From assembly GCA_965249225.1 (NCBI GenBank), contig CBDFLT010000009.1:310001-374000 (forward strand): a DNA stretch of 64,000 nt, read 5' to 3'. Positions 44,372 through 52,901 of this stretch are shown here, piece after piece. Position 1 is the stretch's first letter; every line of letters starts with the position of its first letter. The DNA is from CBDFLT01 sp965249225. GTDB taxonomy: Bacteria; Chloroflexota; Dehalococcoidia; Lucifugimonadales; G963668185. The notes under the pieces were generated by a model, which saw nothing but the letters and a program-made list of their open reading frames with translations, was not told where the DNA came from and did not search any database. Position numbers and translations under genes: made by a program.

Positions 44372-45130
44372 GTGGCGGGCCGCATCTACCTGGCCAACGT
44401 TGGGGCCAACGCGAGCCACGGGTTCGCCAGCCCCCTGTTCCATGACGGCACATTCGAGTTCCTGTCCATACCCGAAGACCGGGACCTGACGGGTCCCCAA
44501 GTAGTCCGATACCGGGACCTGCGTTCCCACAACCTTCCCGAGATGGGGGTGTTGGACTTCGTTCCCCAGCGCCTTTGGAACTGGCCCGCGCACAACGACC
44601 CCGAGTTTGATACCTATACCTATGGGGACAACTGCGAGACCAGCCCTCGGGCATCGTCCCTGAGACGGATGGATCCAGGCGACCTCCTCTTCTTCCTCGC
44701 GCGCCTGGTGGCGTGGATGGACGGCGGCCCCACCAAGCGGTACGGCTTCTACCTGGTAGGGGTCCTGGAGGTGGCTGAAGTACTCCGCGACGTGAGGTCG
44801 CGGCCCAGCCGGGCGGCCCTCGACAGGTTCGGCGCCAACGCGCACCTGCGGAGAGGGCTCACCGATGCGAGGCTGTGGGACCGGTTCTGGGTATTTGGCG
44901 GCTCCAGTCGCTCTCGCCGGTTTCACCGCGCCGTGCCCGTCACTAGGGACCTGGCCGACCGCGTCTTTACCAGTGCGGACGGCCTTCCATGGCGCTGGGA
45001 CGGCCTGAGGACCGAGCTTCAGGTAATCGGCTCTTATACCCGTAGCTGCCGGTGCATCATAGACCCGGCACTGCCCGGACACGCCGAGAGGCTGAAGGCG
45101 CTCTGGGAATGGGTGGAAAGACACGAATGA
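44372..45130 (+). CDS. Nmad3-like protein (nucleotide modification associated domain 3)
   Basis: A 252-residue protein whose start (IYLANVGANASHGFASPLFH) and FEFLSIPEDRD segment match what I know of the Nmad3 family, defined by its place beside DNA-modification genes in phages. The middle has GDNCETSPRASSLRRMDPGD and a strand-rich YGFYLVGVLEVAEVL. The catalytic role is unknown. The GTG starts one base after queG, whose pathway makes a 7-deazaguanine base, so a joint nucleotide-modification role is attractive but inferred. Confidence 0.65.
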   Translation: MAGRIYLANVGANASHGFASPLFHDGTFEFLSIPEDRDLTGPQVVRYRDLRSHNLPEMGVLDFVPQRLWNWPAHNDPEFDTYTYGDNCETSPRASSLRRMDPGDLLFFLARLVAWMDGGPTKRYGFYLVGVLEVAEVLRDVRSRPSRAALDRFGANAHLRRGLTDARLWDRFWVFGGSSRSRRFHRAVPVTRDLADRVFTSADGLPWRWDGLRTELQVIGSYTRSCRCIIDPALPGHAERLKALWEWVERHE

Positions 45131-45156
45131 GGCAAGTGGCCACATCCTCCCCTGAG

Positions 45157-45185
45157 TTGTCGAAGGCGCTTAAGGCAGATATAAT
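45157..45185 (+). promoter_or_regulatory. sigma70-like promoter of gdhA
   Basis: TTGTCG and a perfect TATAAT are 17 bases apart. The leader to the ATG at 45329 would be about 135 bases. Confidence 0.5.
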
Positions 45186-45328
45186 CGCCCCGAAAGATGA
45201 ATGGCCGCTTTCATGAAGTCAGGGCAGTCTCATGCAACTTTCCGTTACGTTGAGCACTTGAACGTGCCACTCTCAGTGGCGGGTATGGTGGCGACTTGCG
45301 GCGCCTGCGGAAACGAGGCGATAAGCAG

Positions 45329-46624
45329 ATGGGAGCGAACCAGATGGCGGGTATAAGCACCATAGAAGAGGCATCACCCAAGCACGGCCCAGTCTATAGC
45401 ATGGCGCTGCACCAGTTCTACACCGCCGCCGACAAGCTGGGCCTCGACGACGGAATGCGCCGCCTTCTCAGCGAGCCAAGACGCGAGCTCACCGTCAACT
45501 TCCCGGTCCTGATGGACAACGGCGAGCTACAGGTTTTCACAGGCCACCGGGTGCAACACAGCACGGACCGGGGCCCGGCCAAGGGGGGCATACGCTACCA
45601 TCCGAAAGTCACCCTTGACGAGGTCAAGGCGCTGGCGATGTGGATGACCTGGAAGACCGCTATAACCAACCTCCCCTACGGAGGCGCCAAGGGCGGGGTC
45701 ACTTGCAACCCCAAGGAGATGTCGGAACGTGAACTGGAGAGGCTCACGCGACGGTACGCCACTGAGATCTCAGACATCATCGGGCCTAACCGGGACATAC
45801 CAGCCCCAGATGTGAATACCAACGGCCAGGTCATGGCCTGGATCATGGATACGGTGAGCATGCATTCGCGATACCCCATCCCAGGCGTGGTTACGGGAAA
45901 GCCGGTGAGTATAGGTGGAACGCTTGGCCGGACGGAAGCCACCGGGCGAGGGGTAATGATAACGGTCCGCGAGACGACGGCCAGGCTAGGCATGCCCCTG
46001 GAAGGAGCGAGAATCGCCATCCAGGGATATGGCACCGTCGGCTATCATGCGGCGCGGCTCTTAGCCGAGTTGGGCTGCAAGATCATCGCCGTCTCCGACA
46101 GCACAAGCGCCATCTACTCCGAGGCGGGGGTGGACCCGGACGATCTCAAGAGCTACAAGAACGACAACACAAACTTCCAAGGCTACACGGGCGCCGACGC
46201 CATCACAGCCGGTGAGCTCCTGGAGGTTTCCTGCGAAGTCCTCATTCCCGCAGCGCTTGAAGGGGCGATCACCTCGGAAAACGCCGACGCGATAAAGGCC
46301 CGTATCGTCTCGGAGGGGGCTAATGGTCCGATAACGCCGGAGGCCGACGCGATTCTCGACTACAAGGGAATTGTGGTGGTCCCCGACGTTCTCGCCAACG
46401 CCGGGGGCGTCGTGGTGTCCTACTTCGAGTGGGTGCAGGACATCCAGGGATTCTTCTGGCAACTGAGTGAGGTCAACGAGCGGATGGAAGCCATCATGGT
46501 CCGCAGCTTCGCCGAGGTGTACGCCATGGCCCAAGAGCGTAAGGTGAACCTGCGCGACGCCGCGTTGATGTTGGGCATACAACGCGTAGCCGAAGCGATT
46601 GAGACGCGGGGTATCTACCCCTAA
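45329..46624 (+). CDS. gdhA: Glu/Leu/Phe/Val dehydrogenase (glutamate dehydrogenase type)
   Basis: About 431 residues. The catalytic lysine motif is in LPYGGAKGGVTCNP, preceded by GPAKGGIRYHPKVTLDEVKA; the dinucleotide fold reads IAIQGYGTVGYHAARLLAEL. It converts glutamate to 2-oxoglutarate and ammonia with NAD(P). Length and the SEGANGPITPEAD motif suit glutamate rather than branched-chain substrates. I start at the ATG of MGANQMAG; the ATG five codons later also has a good GGGAG site. Confidence 0.94.
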   Translation: MGANQMAGISTIEEASPKHGPVYSMALHQFYTAADKLGLDDGMRRLLSEPRRELTVNFPVLMDNGELQVFTGHRVQHSTDRGPAKGGIRYHPKVTLDEVKALAMWMTWKTAITNLPYGGAKGGVTCNPKEMSERELERLTRRYATEISDIIGPNRDIPAPDVNTNGQVMAWIMDTVSMHSRYPIPGVVTGKPVSIGGTLGRTEATGRGVMITVRETTARLGMPLEGARIAIQGYGTVGYHAARLLAELGCKIIAVSDSTSAIYSEAGVDPDDLKSYKNDNTNFQGYTGADAITAGELLEVSCEVLIPAALEGAITSENADAIKARIVSEGANGPITPEADAILDYKGIVVVPDVLANAGGVVVSYFEWVQDIQGFFWQLSEVNERMEAIMVRSFAEVYAMAQERKVNLRDAALMLGIQRVAEAIETRGIYP

Positions 46625-46755
46625 AAGCCACCTTCAAAATCCCTACCTTATCCTTACCTGACCTTTTCAATAACAGTGGTTGTTCCACCCACTGCGGGTC
46701 CCATCCGAAGGCGCGCTACCTCACGCCCCGTGCGGACGCAGCGCCAAGGCCTGGT

Positions 46756-47670
46756 CTACCGCCAGTGTACTGGAAGGATGGCGTCGTCGTATCCGAACTG
46801 ACCGGCGATCCATTCGTGGACGAATCTCCCATCCAGGTAGCTGGAGTGCTCCGTCTCGTAGTAGGCAGCCCGGTCGCCTAGGGCCTGGAGCAGCGGTTGA
46901 AGGACCTGGCGATTCAGCAACTCGCCCTGCGCTCCGCCGACAATCTGGGTCGTCGAGTTCACCCTGGGAGCGACCCACCTCAGGTCAAAATACGATAGGC
47001 ACTTCTGAACTTTCGCCTTCTTCTTTGGGTTATGCCTAAGGTAGTCGTTGATCTCCTCGAGCGGGTACTCATCCGTGTTGGGAGCGAGTTCAGCGGTCTT
47101 ATAGAAGAGCTGGGGCGTACACACGACGTGGGTGACCTTGCCGGACAGCCCAGCCGTGATGAGTGCCAAGTCGTTGCCGACCGCCGCCACCCTGCTCAAG
47201 TCCACCTCAGGCCGACCAACCAGGTATTCCACACCTCGAAAACAGTCGGCCACTATGCTGCGAAACACGTACGCCGAGGGGTCGTCGATGCCCTCGGTCA
47301 GTAGGCCAGGGAAGGAGGCAGCCCACGGCTGGTCGGCTTTTCTCTGTCCCCTAACGGCGAGGGAGAACGTGATATACCTGCCCCTTAGCGCGTTTGGCGC
47401 GCCCTGAGGGATGGGCTCCACAACGCTGCCATAGTTGGGCAAGAAGAAGATCGCCGGAAAGGGCGGCGGGCCGCTGGGGATGCTCAGGTACGCGAACAGG
47501 CGGTAGCGGCCCACGCTGGTCAGCCTCACGCCATACATGGTGGCGAAATCCGTAGTGCGAATTGGCATCAGCTCCGTCTCGGGCACCGGCGGAACGTGAC
47601 CAAGCTCAGCGAGAGCGTCATCCCAGTAGGATTCGAAATCTGCTGGCGCGTTGTCGGCCGAAGACGGCAC
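46756..47670 (-). CDS. acetylxylan-esterase-like protein lacking the catalytic serine
   Basis: A 304-residue alpha/beta-hydrolase-like protein homologous to the neighbouring esterase: FESYWDDALAELG, EVDLSRVAAVG and EYPLEEINDYLRHNP align with it. The nucleophile elbow, GSSQGG in the neighbour, reads VGNDLALI here with bases missing, and the catalytic Asp segment has become GGAQGELLN. The late His (ETEHSSYLDG) remains. It is probably not an esterase, and may be a binding or partner subunit. It starts four bases after the active gene ends. Confidence 0.8.
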   Translation of the reverse strand: MPSSADNAPADFESYWDDALAELGHVPPVPETELMPIRTTDFATMYGVRLTSVGRYRLFAYLSIPSGPPPFPAIFFLPNYGSVVEPIPQGAPNALRGRYITFSLAVRGQRKADQPWAASFPGLLTEGIDDPSAYVFRSIVADCFRGVEYLVGRPEVDLSRVAAVGNDLALITAGLSGKVTHVVCTPQLFYKTAELAPNTDEYPLEEINDYLRHNPKKKAKVQKCLSYFDLRWVAPRVNSTTQIVGGAQGELLNRQVLQPLLQALGDRAAYYETEHSSYLDGRFVHEWIAGQFGYDDAILPVHWR

Positions 47671-47674
47671 TTCG

Positions 47675-48610
47675 TTAGCTCCGCCCAGGTCTCAAGTGAG
47701 TACGGAAAAAGCGCTCGACGACAGAGGCGTGCTTATGCCTGCCCGCATCATGGCCCTGGCCATCATAGGGGTATAGCTTCTTATCCGCACTCCTAATGGT
47801 ATTGAACATCGCATAACCGGTCTCAGGGGGACAGATGTTATCCTTGAGCCCAATGTTCACAATGATCGGGCACTCAATCGCGCGTGCGAAGTTGATGCCA
47901 TCGAAGTAAGCCAGGGTCTTTTCCACATCGTCACTCCGATCGGGGTACAGCCTCCGGTAGTCGTTGATCTCCTCGTAAGGATAGGTACTGGTTAACTGGA
48001 TGGCGTCCTTGATGCCGCACAGGTATGGAGCACCAGCGGCCGCAGCCGCTATCTCGGACCGCATAGCGGCGGTGATGATAGAGAGTCCGCCGCCCTGGCT
48101 GCTCCCAGTCACGCCGATACGCTTAGGGTCAACTTCGGACCTGGACAGCAGAAAGTCCACGGCGCGCCATGCGTCGACATAGAATCCTCGGTACGAGTAC
48201 GAGTCTCGGTCAACGATTCCGTGTGTCATTAGGCCCGGGTACCCAGGGTTGAACTGGCGGTTGCTTCGGACCTTGCCCCTGGGTGCGGCGAACAGGGCGG
48301 CGTACCCCCGCCGGGCCCAGCCCTTGGGTATGCCCGGGTCGCTGACGTATCCGGGTAGCTCCAACATAGCGGGCAGGCGATCACCCCTTTGCTTCGGCAG
48401 GCAGTACCATCCAGAGACGCGCACGTTGTCCAGGCTGTCATAGAAAATCTGGTACACCTTCACATCCTCGGAAGAGCGAAGGCGGTCAGGGATGATTTCT
48501 GGATTTAAGGGGACCTTGGCGGCCTGGTCGAGCACACCCTGCCAGAAGACATCGAAGTCGGGGGGTCTCGTCACCCTGCTAACGTATGTGTGGGGTGCAC
48601 CTCTGGTCAT
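47675..48610 (-). CDS. acetylxylan esterase/cephalosporin-C deacetylase family hydrolase
   Basis: About 311 residues, AXE1 family. The nucleophile is in VTGSSQGGGLSI, the Asp in NIGLKDNICPP and the His in YDGQGHDAG, all in order. Such enzymes remove acetyl groups from sugars or small molecules. No signal peptide is seen, so it should be cytoplasmic. The ATG of MTRGAPH has AAGGGG nine bases upstream. It is the first gene of a pair with an inactive-looking homologue. Confidence 0.9.
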   Translation of the reverse strand: MTRGAPHTYVSRVTRPPDFDVFWQGVLDQAAKVPLNPEIIPDRLRSSEDVKVYQIFYDSLDNVRVSGWYCLPKQRGDRLPAMLELPGYVSDPGIPKGWARRGYAALFAAPRGKVRSNRQFNPGYPGLMTHGIVDRDSYSYRGFYVDAWRAVDFLLSRSEVDPKRIGVTGSSQGGGLSIITAAMRSEIAAAAAGAPYLCGIKDAIQLTSTYPYEEINDYRRLYPDRSDDVEKTLAYFDGINFARAIECPIIVNIGLKDNICPPETGYAMFNTIRSADKKLYPYDGQGHDAGRHKHASVVERFFRTHLRPGRS

Positions 48611-48823
48611 GGTTAAAACCCCTTGTTGCCCCAAACAGCGGCCTCCGATGGGGAGGACAATACCGGTGGCAGCCTAGGGAGAGCCCGGTTTGGAGGTGGA
48701 ATGGCATCGTCCGCGGCGCGGATGTCCACGAATGCGGCCCCGTCCGATAGCCTTGGCAAAACGCCTCCAATTATACACAATGGTTCCCGGAAACGCTCAT
48801 AAACCGAACCGGGACTCGCAAAC

Positions 48824-50065
48824 ATGGAGACAGCGCTCTGGGCCATCGGCACCGTAACCACCGCCTCGTTGCTCGCCTGGACCATGCTGGTGCTGAGCCG
48901 AGGCGGCTTCTGGCGCACTGACCAACGGCTGCAGCGCCCGACTTCCAGCGAGCCCACGAGGCACGACTGGCCGTCGGTGGGCGTGGTGATACCGGCGCGC
49001 AACGAGGCGGATATCCTGCCCGAGTCGTTGCCCACGGTACTGCGGCAGGAGTACGGCGGGCCTGTCCACGCCTTCCTGGTCGATGACCGCAGCGAGGACG
49101 GCACGGGCGAAGTAGCCAGGCGTCTGGCCGCTGATCCCGGCGGTCCAGTCCAGCTCACGGTGATGGAGGGCCAACCCACGCCGCCCGGCTGGGCCGGGAA
49201 GACGTGGGCGCTCCGCCAGGGCGTTGAAGCGGCCGGCCACGAAGAGCCCGAGTTCCTGTGGCTTACGGACGCCGACATATCCCACCCGCCGCATACCCTG
49301 CGCTGCCTGGTGGACAAGGCAACCGGCGGCGGGCTTGACCTGGTCTCGCTGATGGTGCAGCTCAGGGCCGCGACTTTCTGGGAGCGCCTGCTGATTCCCG
49401 CCTTCGTGTACTTCTTTGGAATGCTGTATCCCTTCCGCTGGGTGAACGACCCTCGTATGAGGACGGCTGCCGCGGCGGGCGGGTGCGTCCTGGTGCGGCG
49501 CACCGCGCTGGAGCGGGCGGGGGGCTTCGAGCGGATCGCCGGCGCGATCATCGACGACTGCGCCCTGGCGGGGCAGGTCAAAAGGCGCGGCAGTGACCGT
49601 GGGGGCAGGCTATGGCTGGGCTTGAGCCAGGAGTCCCGCAGCCTGAGAGCCTACGACGGCCTGAAAGGGGTGTGGGAGATGGTGGCCCGGACAGCCTTTA
49701 CGCAGCTCGAATACTCCCCGCTTCTTCTCGCGGCCGCCATCCTCGGAATGGCCGTGGTGTACGTAGCCCCACCTGCGGCGGCGGCCGGAGGGGTAGCGGC
49801 GCTGGTCACGGGCGAGAGTCCCGGCCTGTCCACGTGGGTGCTGGCCGCCGGTGCCTCGGCGTGGGCGCTCATGGCCGGCAGCTTTGTCCCGATGCTGCGA
49901 TGGTATCGGGTCTCGTCCTTGCTGGGGCCGCTGCTGACCGTGGCCGGGGCGCTGTACACGCTGATGACGGTGGACTCGGCGGTGCGTCACTGGCGGGGAA
50001 GAGGCGGCGCGTGGAAGGGCCGGGCCTATTCGCGCCACCGTTCGCGTGGTCAACCCACGCCCTAG
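48824..50065 (+). CDS. hpnB: family 2 glycosyltransferase, hopene-associated HpnB type
   Basis: A 413-residue membrane-bound glycosyltransferase. It has an N-terminal membrane helix, the GT2 fold with VGVVIPARNEADILPESLPT, AFLVDDRSEDGT, the HpnB-like PPGWAGKTWALRQGVE and FLWLTDADISHPP, then three or four C-terminal membrane helices. Relatives are found in hopanoid gene clusters, though no squalene-hopene cyclase is in this window. A role in glycosylating a membrane lipid is likely; hopanoid is only a guess. Confidence 0.85.
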   Translation: METALWAIGTVTTASLLAWTMLVLSRGGFWRTDQRLQRPTSSEPTRHDWPSVGVVIPARNEADILPESLPTVLRQEYGGPVHAFLVDDRSEDGTGEVARRLAADPGGPVQLTVMEGQPTPPGWAGKTWALRQGVEAAGHEEPEFLWLTDADISHPPHTLRCLVDKATGGGLDLVSLMVQLRAATFWERLLIPAFVYFFGMLYPFRWVNDPRMRTAAAAGGCVLVRRTALERAGGFERIAGAIIDDCALAGQVKRRGSDRGGRLWLGLSQESRSLRAYDGLKGVWEMVARTAFTQLEYSPLLLAAAILGMAVVYVAPPAAAAGGVAALVTGESPGLSTWVLAAGASAWALMAGSFVPMLRWYRVSSLLGPLLTVAGALYTLMTVDSAVRHWRGRGGAWKGRAYSRHRSRGQPTP

Positions 50066-50207
50066 ACGCAAGGAGAGACTCTTCGTCCGCTCAAGGCCGA
50101 CTCAGACCCACAATCGTGTGCTCATGTCATTCTGAGCTCGGCGAAGACGACGAAGAATCTCGGCGGCCGTCAGGAACCCGGAAGGCCCCGCTGCTGCCTC
50201 CAAAGCG

Positions 50208-50236
50208 ATGACGGCGTGGTTGGCCCGCTGTATAAT
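50208..50236 (+). promoter_or_regulatory. sigma70-like promoter of tRNA-Leu
   Basis: ATGACG and a perfect TATAAT are separated by 17 bases. The mature tRNA begins 41 bases after the -10. Confidence 0.5.
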
Positions 50237-50276
50237 GGCTTCGCGGCTTGTCCCGTCGGACCCGGCCGCCTTCCGC

Positions 50277-50358
50277 GGGGAAGTGTCGGAATTGGCAGAC
50301 GAGCGTGGTTTAGGACCACGTGCCGAAAGGCGTGGGAGTTCGAGTCTCCCCTTCCCCA
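50277..50358 (+). tRNA. tRNA-Leu (anticodon TAG)
   Basis: An 82-base class II tRNA. The acceptor stem GGGGAAG/CTTCCCC is perfect. The D-arm contains AATTGGCAGA. The anticodon stem CGTGG/CCACG holds the loop TTTAGGA, giving TAG (leucine, CUA codons). The long variable arm TGCC-GAAA-GGCG is typical of leucine tRNAs. The T-arm is GGGAG-TTCGAGT-CTCCC. Discriminator A; CCA is not encoded. Confidence 0.96.
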
Positions 50359-50424
50359 CTTTTCACCCCCCATCAGATGCTGCGCAAGTGACCACGCGCA
50401 CAGGGCACGCCCTGCACGTTCTGC

Positions 50425-50453
50425 TTGAGGGGCCCACACCCCTATGCTACGAT
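50425..50453 (+). promoter_or_regulatory. candidate promoter of lepA (leaderless)
   Basis: TTGAGG and TACGAT are 17 bases apart. The -10 ends only six bases before the lepA ATG, so transcription would begin at or next to the start codon. Confidence 0.4.
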
Positions 50454-50459
50454 TCGGGT

Positions 50460-52340
50460 ATGGACCCTCAGCTCATCCGCAACTTCTGCATCATCGCCCA
50501 CATAGACCACGGAAAGTCCACCCTCGCCGACCGCCTGCTCCAAGCCACCGGCGCCATCGAGCCCGGCAAGATGGTGGAGCAGGTGCTGGACACCATGGAC
50601 CTGGAGCGCGAGCGGGGGATCACGATCAAGGCGCAGGCGGTGCGTCTCAGCTACCGGAGCGCGTCGGGACAGGAGTATCAGCTAAACCTCATCGACACCC
50701 CTGGGCACGTGGACTTCACCTACGAGGTATCGCGCAGCCTGGCGGCGTGCGAGGGCGCGCTGGTGGTGGTGGACGCCGCCCAGGGCATACAGGCCCAGAC
50801 CCTGGCCAACGTCTACCTGGCCAAGGAGTATGACCTGGCGCTCGTGCCCGTGGTCAACAAGATAGACCTGGAGGTGGCTGAGCCTGAGCGGGTCGCGGGG
50901 GAGATCCAGCAGGCTTTCGGCTTCGGGGCCGACGAGATCATATTCGCCTCAGGCAAGGAGGGAACGGGCGTCGACGAGATCCTGGAAGCCATAGTCGACC
51001 GTATTCCTTCTCCCAAGGGCCGGCGGTCGGGGCCACTGCGGGCGCTCATATTCGACTCCAAGTACGACTCCTACAAGGGCGTAGTCGCCTACGCGCGCGT
51101 GGTCGACGGCGCGGCCACCGGGGGAAGTCGCCTCAAGATGATGTCGACGGGCGCGGAGGGGGAGGCGATGGAGGTGGGGGTCTTCCGACCGCACCCGACG
51201 CGGGTGGAGCGCCTGGAGGCAGGCGAGGTGGGGTATATCGCCACCGGGCTCAAGGCCGTGGGCGACGCCCCAGTGGGCGACACCATCACCCTGGCGCAGA
51301 ATGGAGCGCCCACGCCGCTGGACAGCTACAAACCGATGAAGCCCATGGTCTTCGCCGGCCTGTATCCGGCCGACGGTGAGGACTACATCGCCCTCAAGGA
51401 GGCCCTGGAGAAGCTCAGGCTCAACGACGCGGCGCTCACGTTCCAGCCCGAGAGTTCGGCCGCCCTCGGCTCCGGTTTTCGCTGCGGATTCCTGGGGCTT
51501 CTGCACATGGACGTGGTGCAGGAGCGGTTGGAGCGAGAGTACGGCCTGAAGCTCCTGGCCACATCGCCCAGCGTCTCTTACAGGGCGGTGTTGACCGACG
51601 GCGGCGTCGAGGAGGTCGAGAACCCGTCCAAACTGCCGCCCTCGCAACGGATCGCGGAGATCCAGGAGCCCTGGTTAGACCTGACCATCCTGACGCCGGC
51701 CACGTTCATCGGCCCTATCATGGATCTGGTGACCAACCGGCGCGGTGAGTTCAAGAAGATGGAGTATATCCAGTTGGACGACGCGTCGGACGGCAAAGAA
51801 ACGGCGCAGGAGGACGCACCGAAGGCCGAAACCCAGGCCGACGCGACTTCGACCGACAGCAAGGTCCTGCTAGAGTACAGTGTGCCTCTCTCCGAGGTGC
51901 TGGTGGACTTCTACGACCAGCTAAAGGCCCGAACCCAGGGGTACGCGTCCATGGACTACTCTGTCTCGGACTACCGGTCGGACAGGCTGGTGCGGCTGGA
52001 CGTTCTGGTGAACGGCCAACCGGTGGATGCCCTCTCGGTAATCGTCCACAGAGACGGGGCGTACCAGAGGGGCAGGGAGTTGGTCGCGAAGCTGCGAGAG
52101 CTTATCCCCAGGCAGCTCTTCGAGGTCGCGATTCAGGCGGCTATAAGCAATCGCGTGGTCGCCAGAGAGAGCGTCAAGGCGCTGCGCAAGAACGTGCTGG
52201 CCAAGTGCTACGGCGGCGACGTTACACGCAAGCGAAAGCTGCTGGAGAAGCAGGCGGAGGGCAAGAAGCGCATGAAGAAGGTCGGGCGGATCGAGATACC
52301 GCATGAGGCGTTCCTGGGTGTCCTGAAGATGAACAGGTAG
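50460..52340 (+). CDS. lepA: elongation factor 4 (LepA)
   Basis: A 626-residue translational GTPase. Start: DPQLIRNFCIIAHIDHGKST with the P-loop AHIDHGKS; then DTPGHVDF, NKIDLE, the LepA-specific FRCGFLGLLHMDVVQERLER and the C-terminal domain ending in KKVGRIEIPHEAFLGVLK. It binds ribosomes and influences initiation or back-translocation. An acidic, low-complexity insertion (about residues 440-465, DASDGKETAQEDAPKAETQ) interrupts domain V. The frame runs upstream through the tRNA, but that part is not coding. Confidence 0.96.
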   Translation: MDPQLIRNFCIIAHIDHGKSTLADRLLQATGAIEPGKMVEQVLDTMDLERERGITIKAQAVRLSYRSASGQEYQLNLIDTPGHVDFTYEVSRSLAACEGALVVVDAAQGIQAQTLANVYLAKEYDLALVPVVNKIDLEVAEPERVAGEIQQAFGFGADEIIFASGKEGTGVDEILEAIVDRIPSPKGRRSGPLRALIFDSKYDSYKGVVAYARVVDGAATGGSRLKMMSTGAEGEAMEVGVFRPHPTRVERLEAGEVGYIATGLKAVGDAPVGDTITLAQNGAPTPLDSYKPMKPMVFAGLYPADGEDYIALKEALEKLRLNDAALTFQPESSAALGSGFRCGFLGLLHMDVVQERLEREYGLKLLATSPSVSYRAVLTDGGVEEVENPSKLPPSQRIAEIQEPWLDLTILTPATFIGPIMDLVTNRRGEFKKMEYIQLDDASDGKETAQEDAPKAETQADATSTDSKVLLEYSVPLSEVLVDFYDQLKARTQGYASMDYSVSDYRSDRLVRLDVLVNGQPVDALSVIVHRDGAYQRGRELVAKLRELIPRQLFEVAIQAAISNRVVARESVKALRKNVLAKCYGGDVTRKRKLLEKQAEGKKRMKKVGRIEIPHEAFLGVLKMNR

Positions 52341-52538
52341 GGGCCCAGGAATCTTCCGTACGCACCCCGCCCCGAACGGTGTGTCAGGCTGTGCCACTTC
52401 GCCCCAGCGTGGTTATTTCCCACCCAGCCCGCCCCGGACGTTTGTCCCAGATAGCCCCACCCCACGGGGCGGACCGCTTCTGAGCTCACCCCCAGAGTGG
52501 GTGGAGCCAAGAGTATGGAGCTATGGGGACCTGCTTCG

Positions 52539-52567
52539 TTGACACCCGCTTTTCCGTCTACTAACAT
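52539..52567 (+). promoter_or_regulatory. sigma70-like promoter of the SRP RNA
   Basis: A perfect TTGACA and TAACAT with a 17-base spacer. The first paired base of the RNA (52574) is seven bases past the -10, the expected start point. Confidence 0.7.
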
Positions 52568-52573
52568 GAGACC

Positions 52574-52844
52574 GGGTCGTGCTAGGCGGGGAGATAGCGG
52601 TGCCCTGTACTCGCAATCCGCTCTAGCGAGGCTGAATTCCTCCCAGAGGTCCACCTCCCGAGACCACTGTCCCTGGACGCCGGTGTTGAGAGCTGGGTCC
52701 TACGCGGCGGAAACCTGTGAACCCCGTCAGGTCCGGAAGGAAGCAGCGGTAAGCAGTGGATTCCGGGCGCCGTGGGTAATCCTGGCTTGAGCCGCGTCCA
52801 CGCGATACGTCCTCTGGAGAGATCGAACCGGAGGTGCACGGCCT
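52574..52844 (+). ncRNA. ffs: signal recognition particle RNA, long form with Alu domain
   Basis: The universal SRP RNA core is here: CAGGTCCGGAAGGAAGCAGC with the GGAA tetraloop and the adjoining GTGAACCCCGTC and GGTAAGC. It is flanked by helices of the S domain. The 5' part GTGCTAGGCGGGGAGATAGC and GGTGCCCTGTACTCGCAATC is the Alu domain as in Bacillus scRNA, and the end GGTGCACGGCC pairs with GGTCGTGC at the 5' end (8 pairs). The length of about 271 bases is the long form, not the roughly 110-base 4.5S type. Ends are set by pairing and the promoter. Confidence 0.93.
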
Positions 52845-52901
52845 AATACTTCCTCTGATACCTCCAATACGGACGTAAATCCCCCGTCCCGGAGTCAGCC
52901 C

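Noticed and set aside
46674..46700. Hairpin CAGTGG/CCACTG after gdhA as terminator
   Set aside because: Six pairs only and no T-run on the plus strand; too weak to call.
50208..50459. Upstream extension of the lepA frame
   Set aside because: It runs through tRNA-Leu; the conserved protein begins at ATG 50460.
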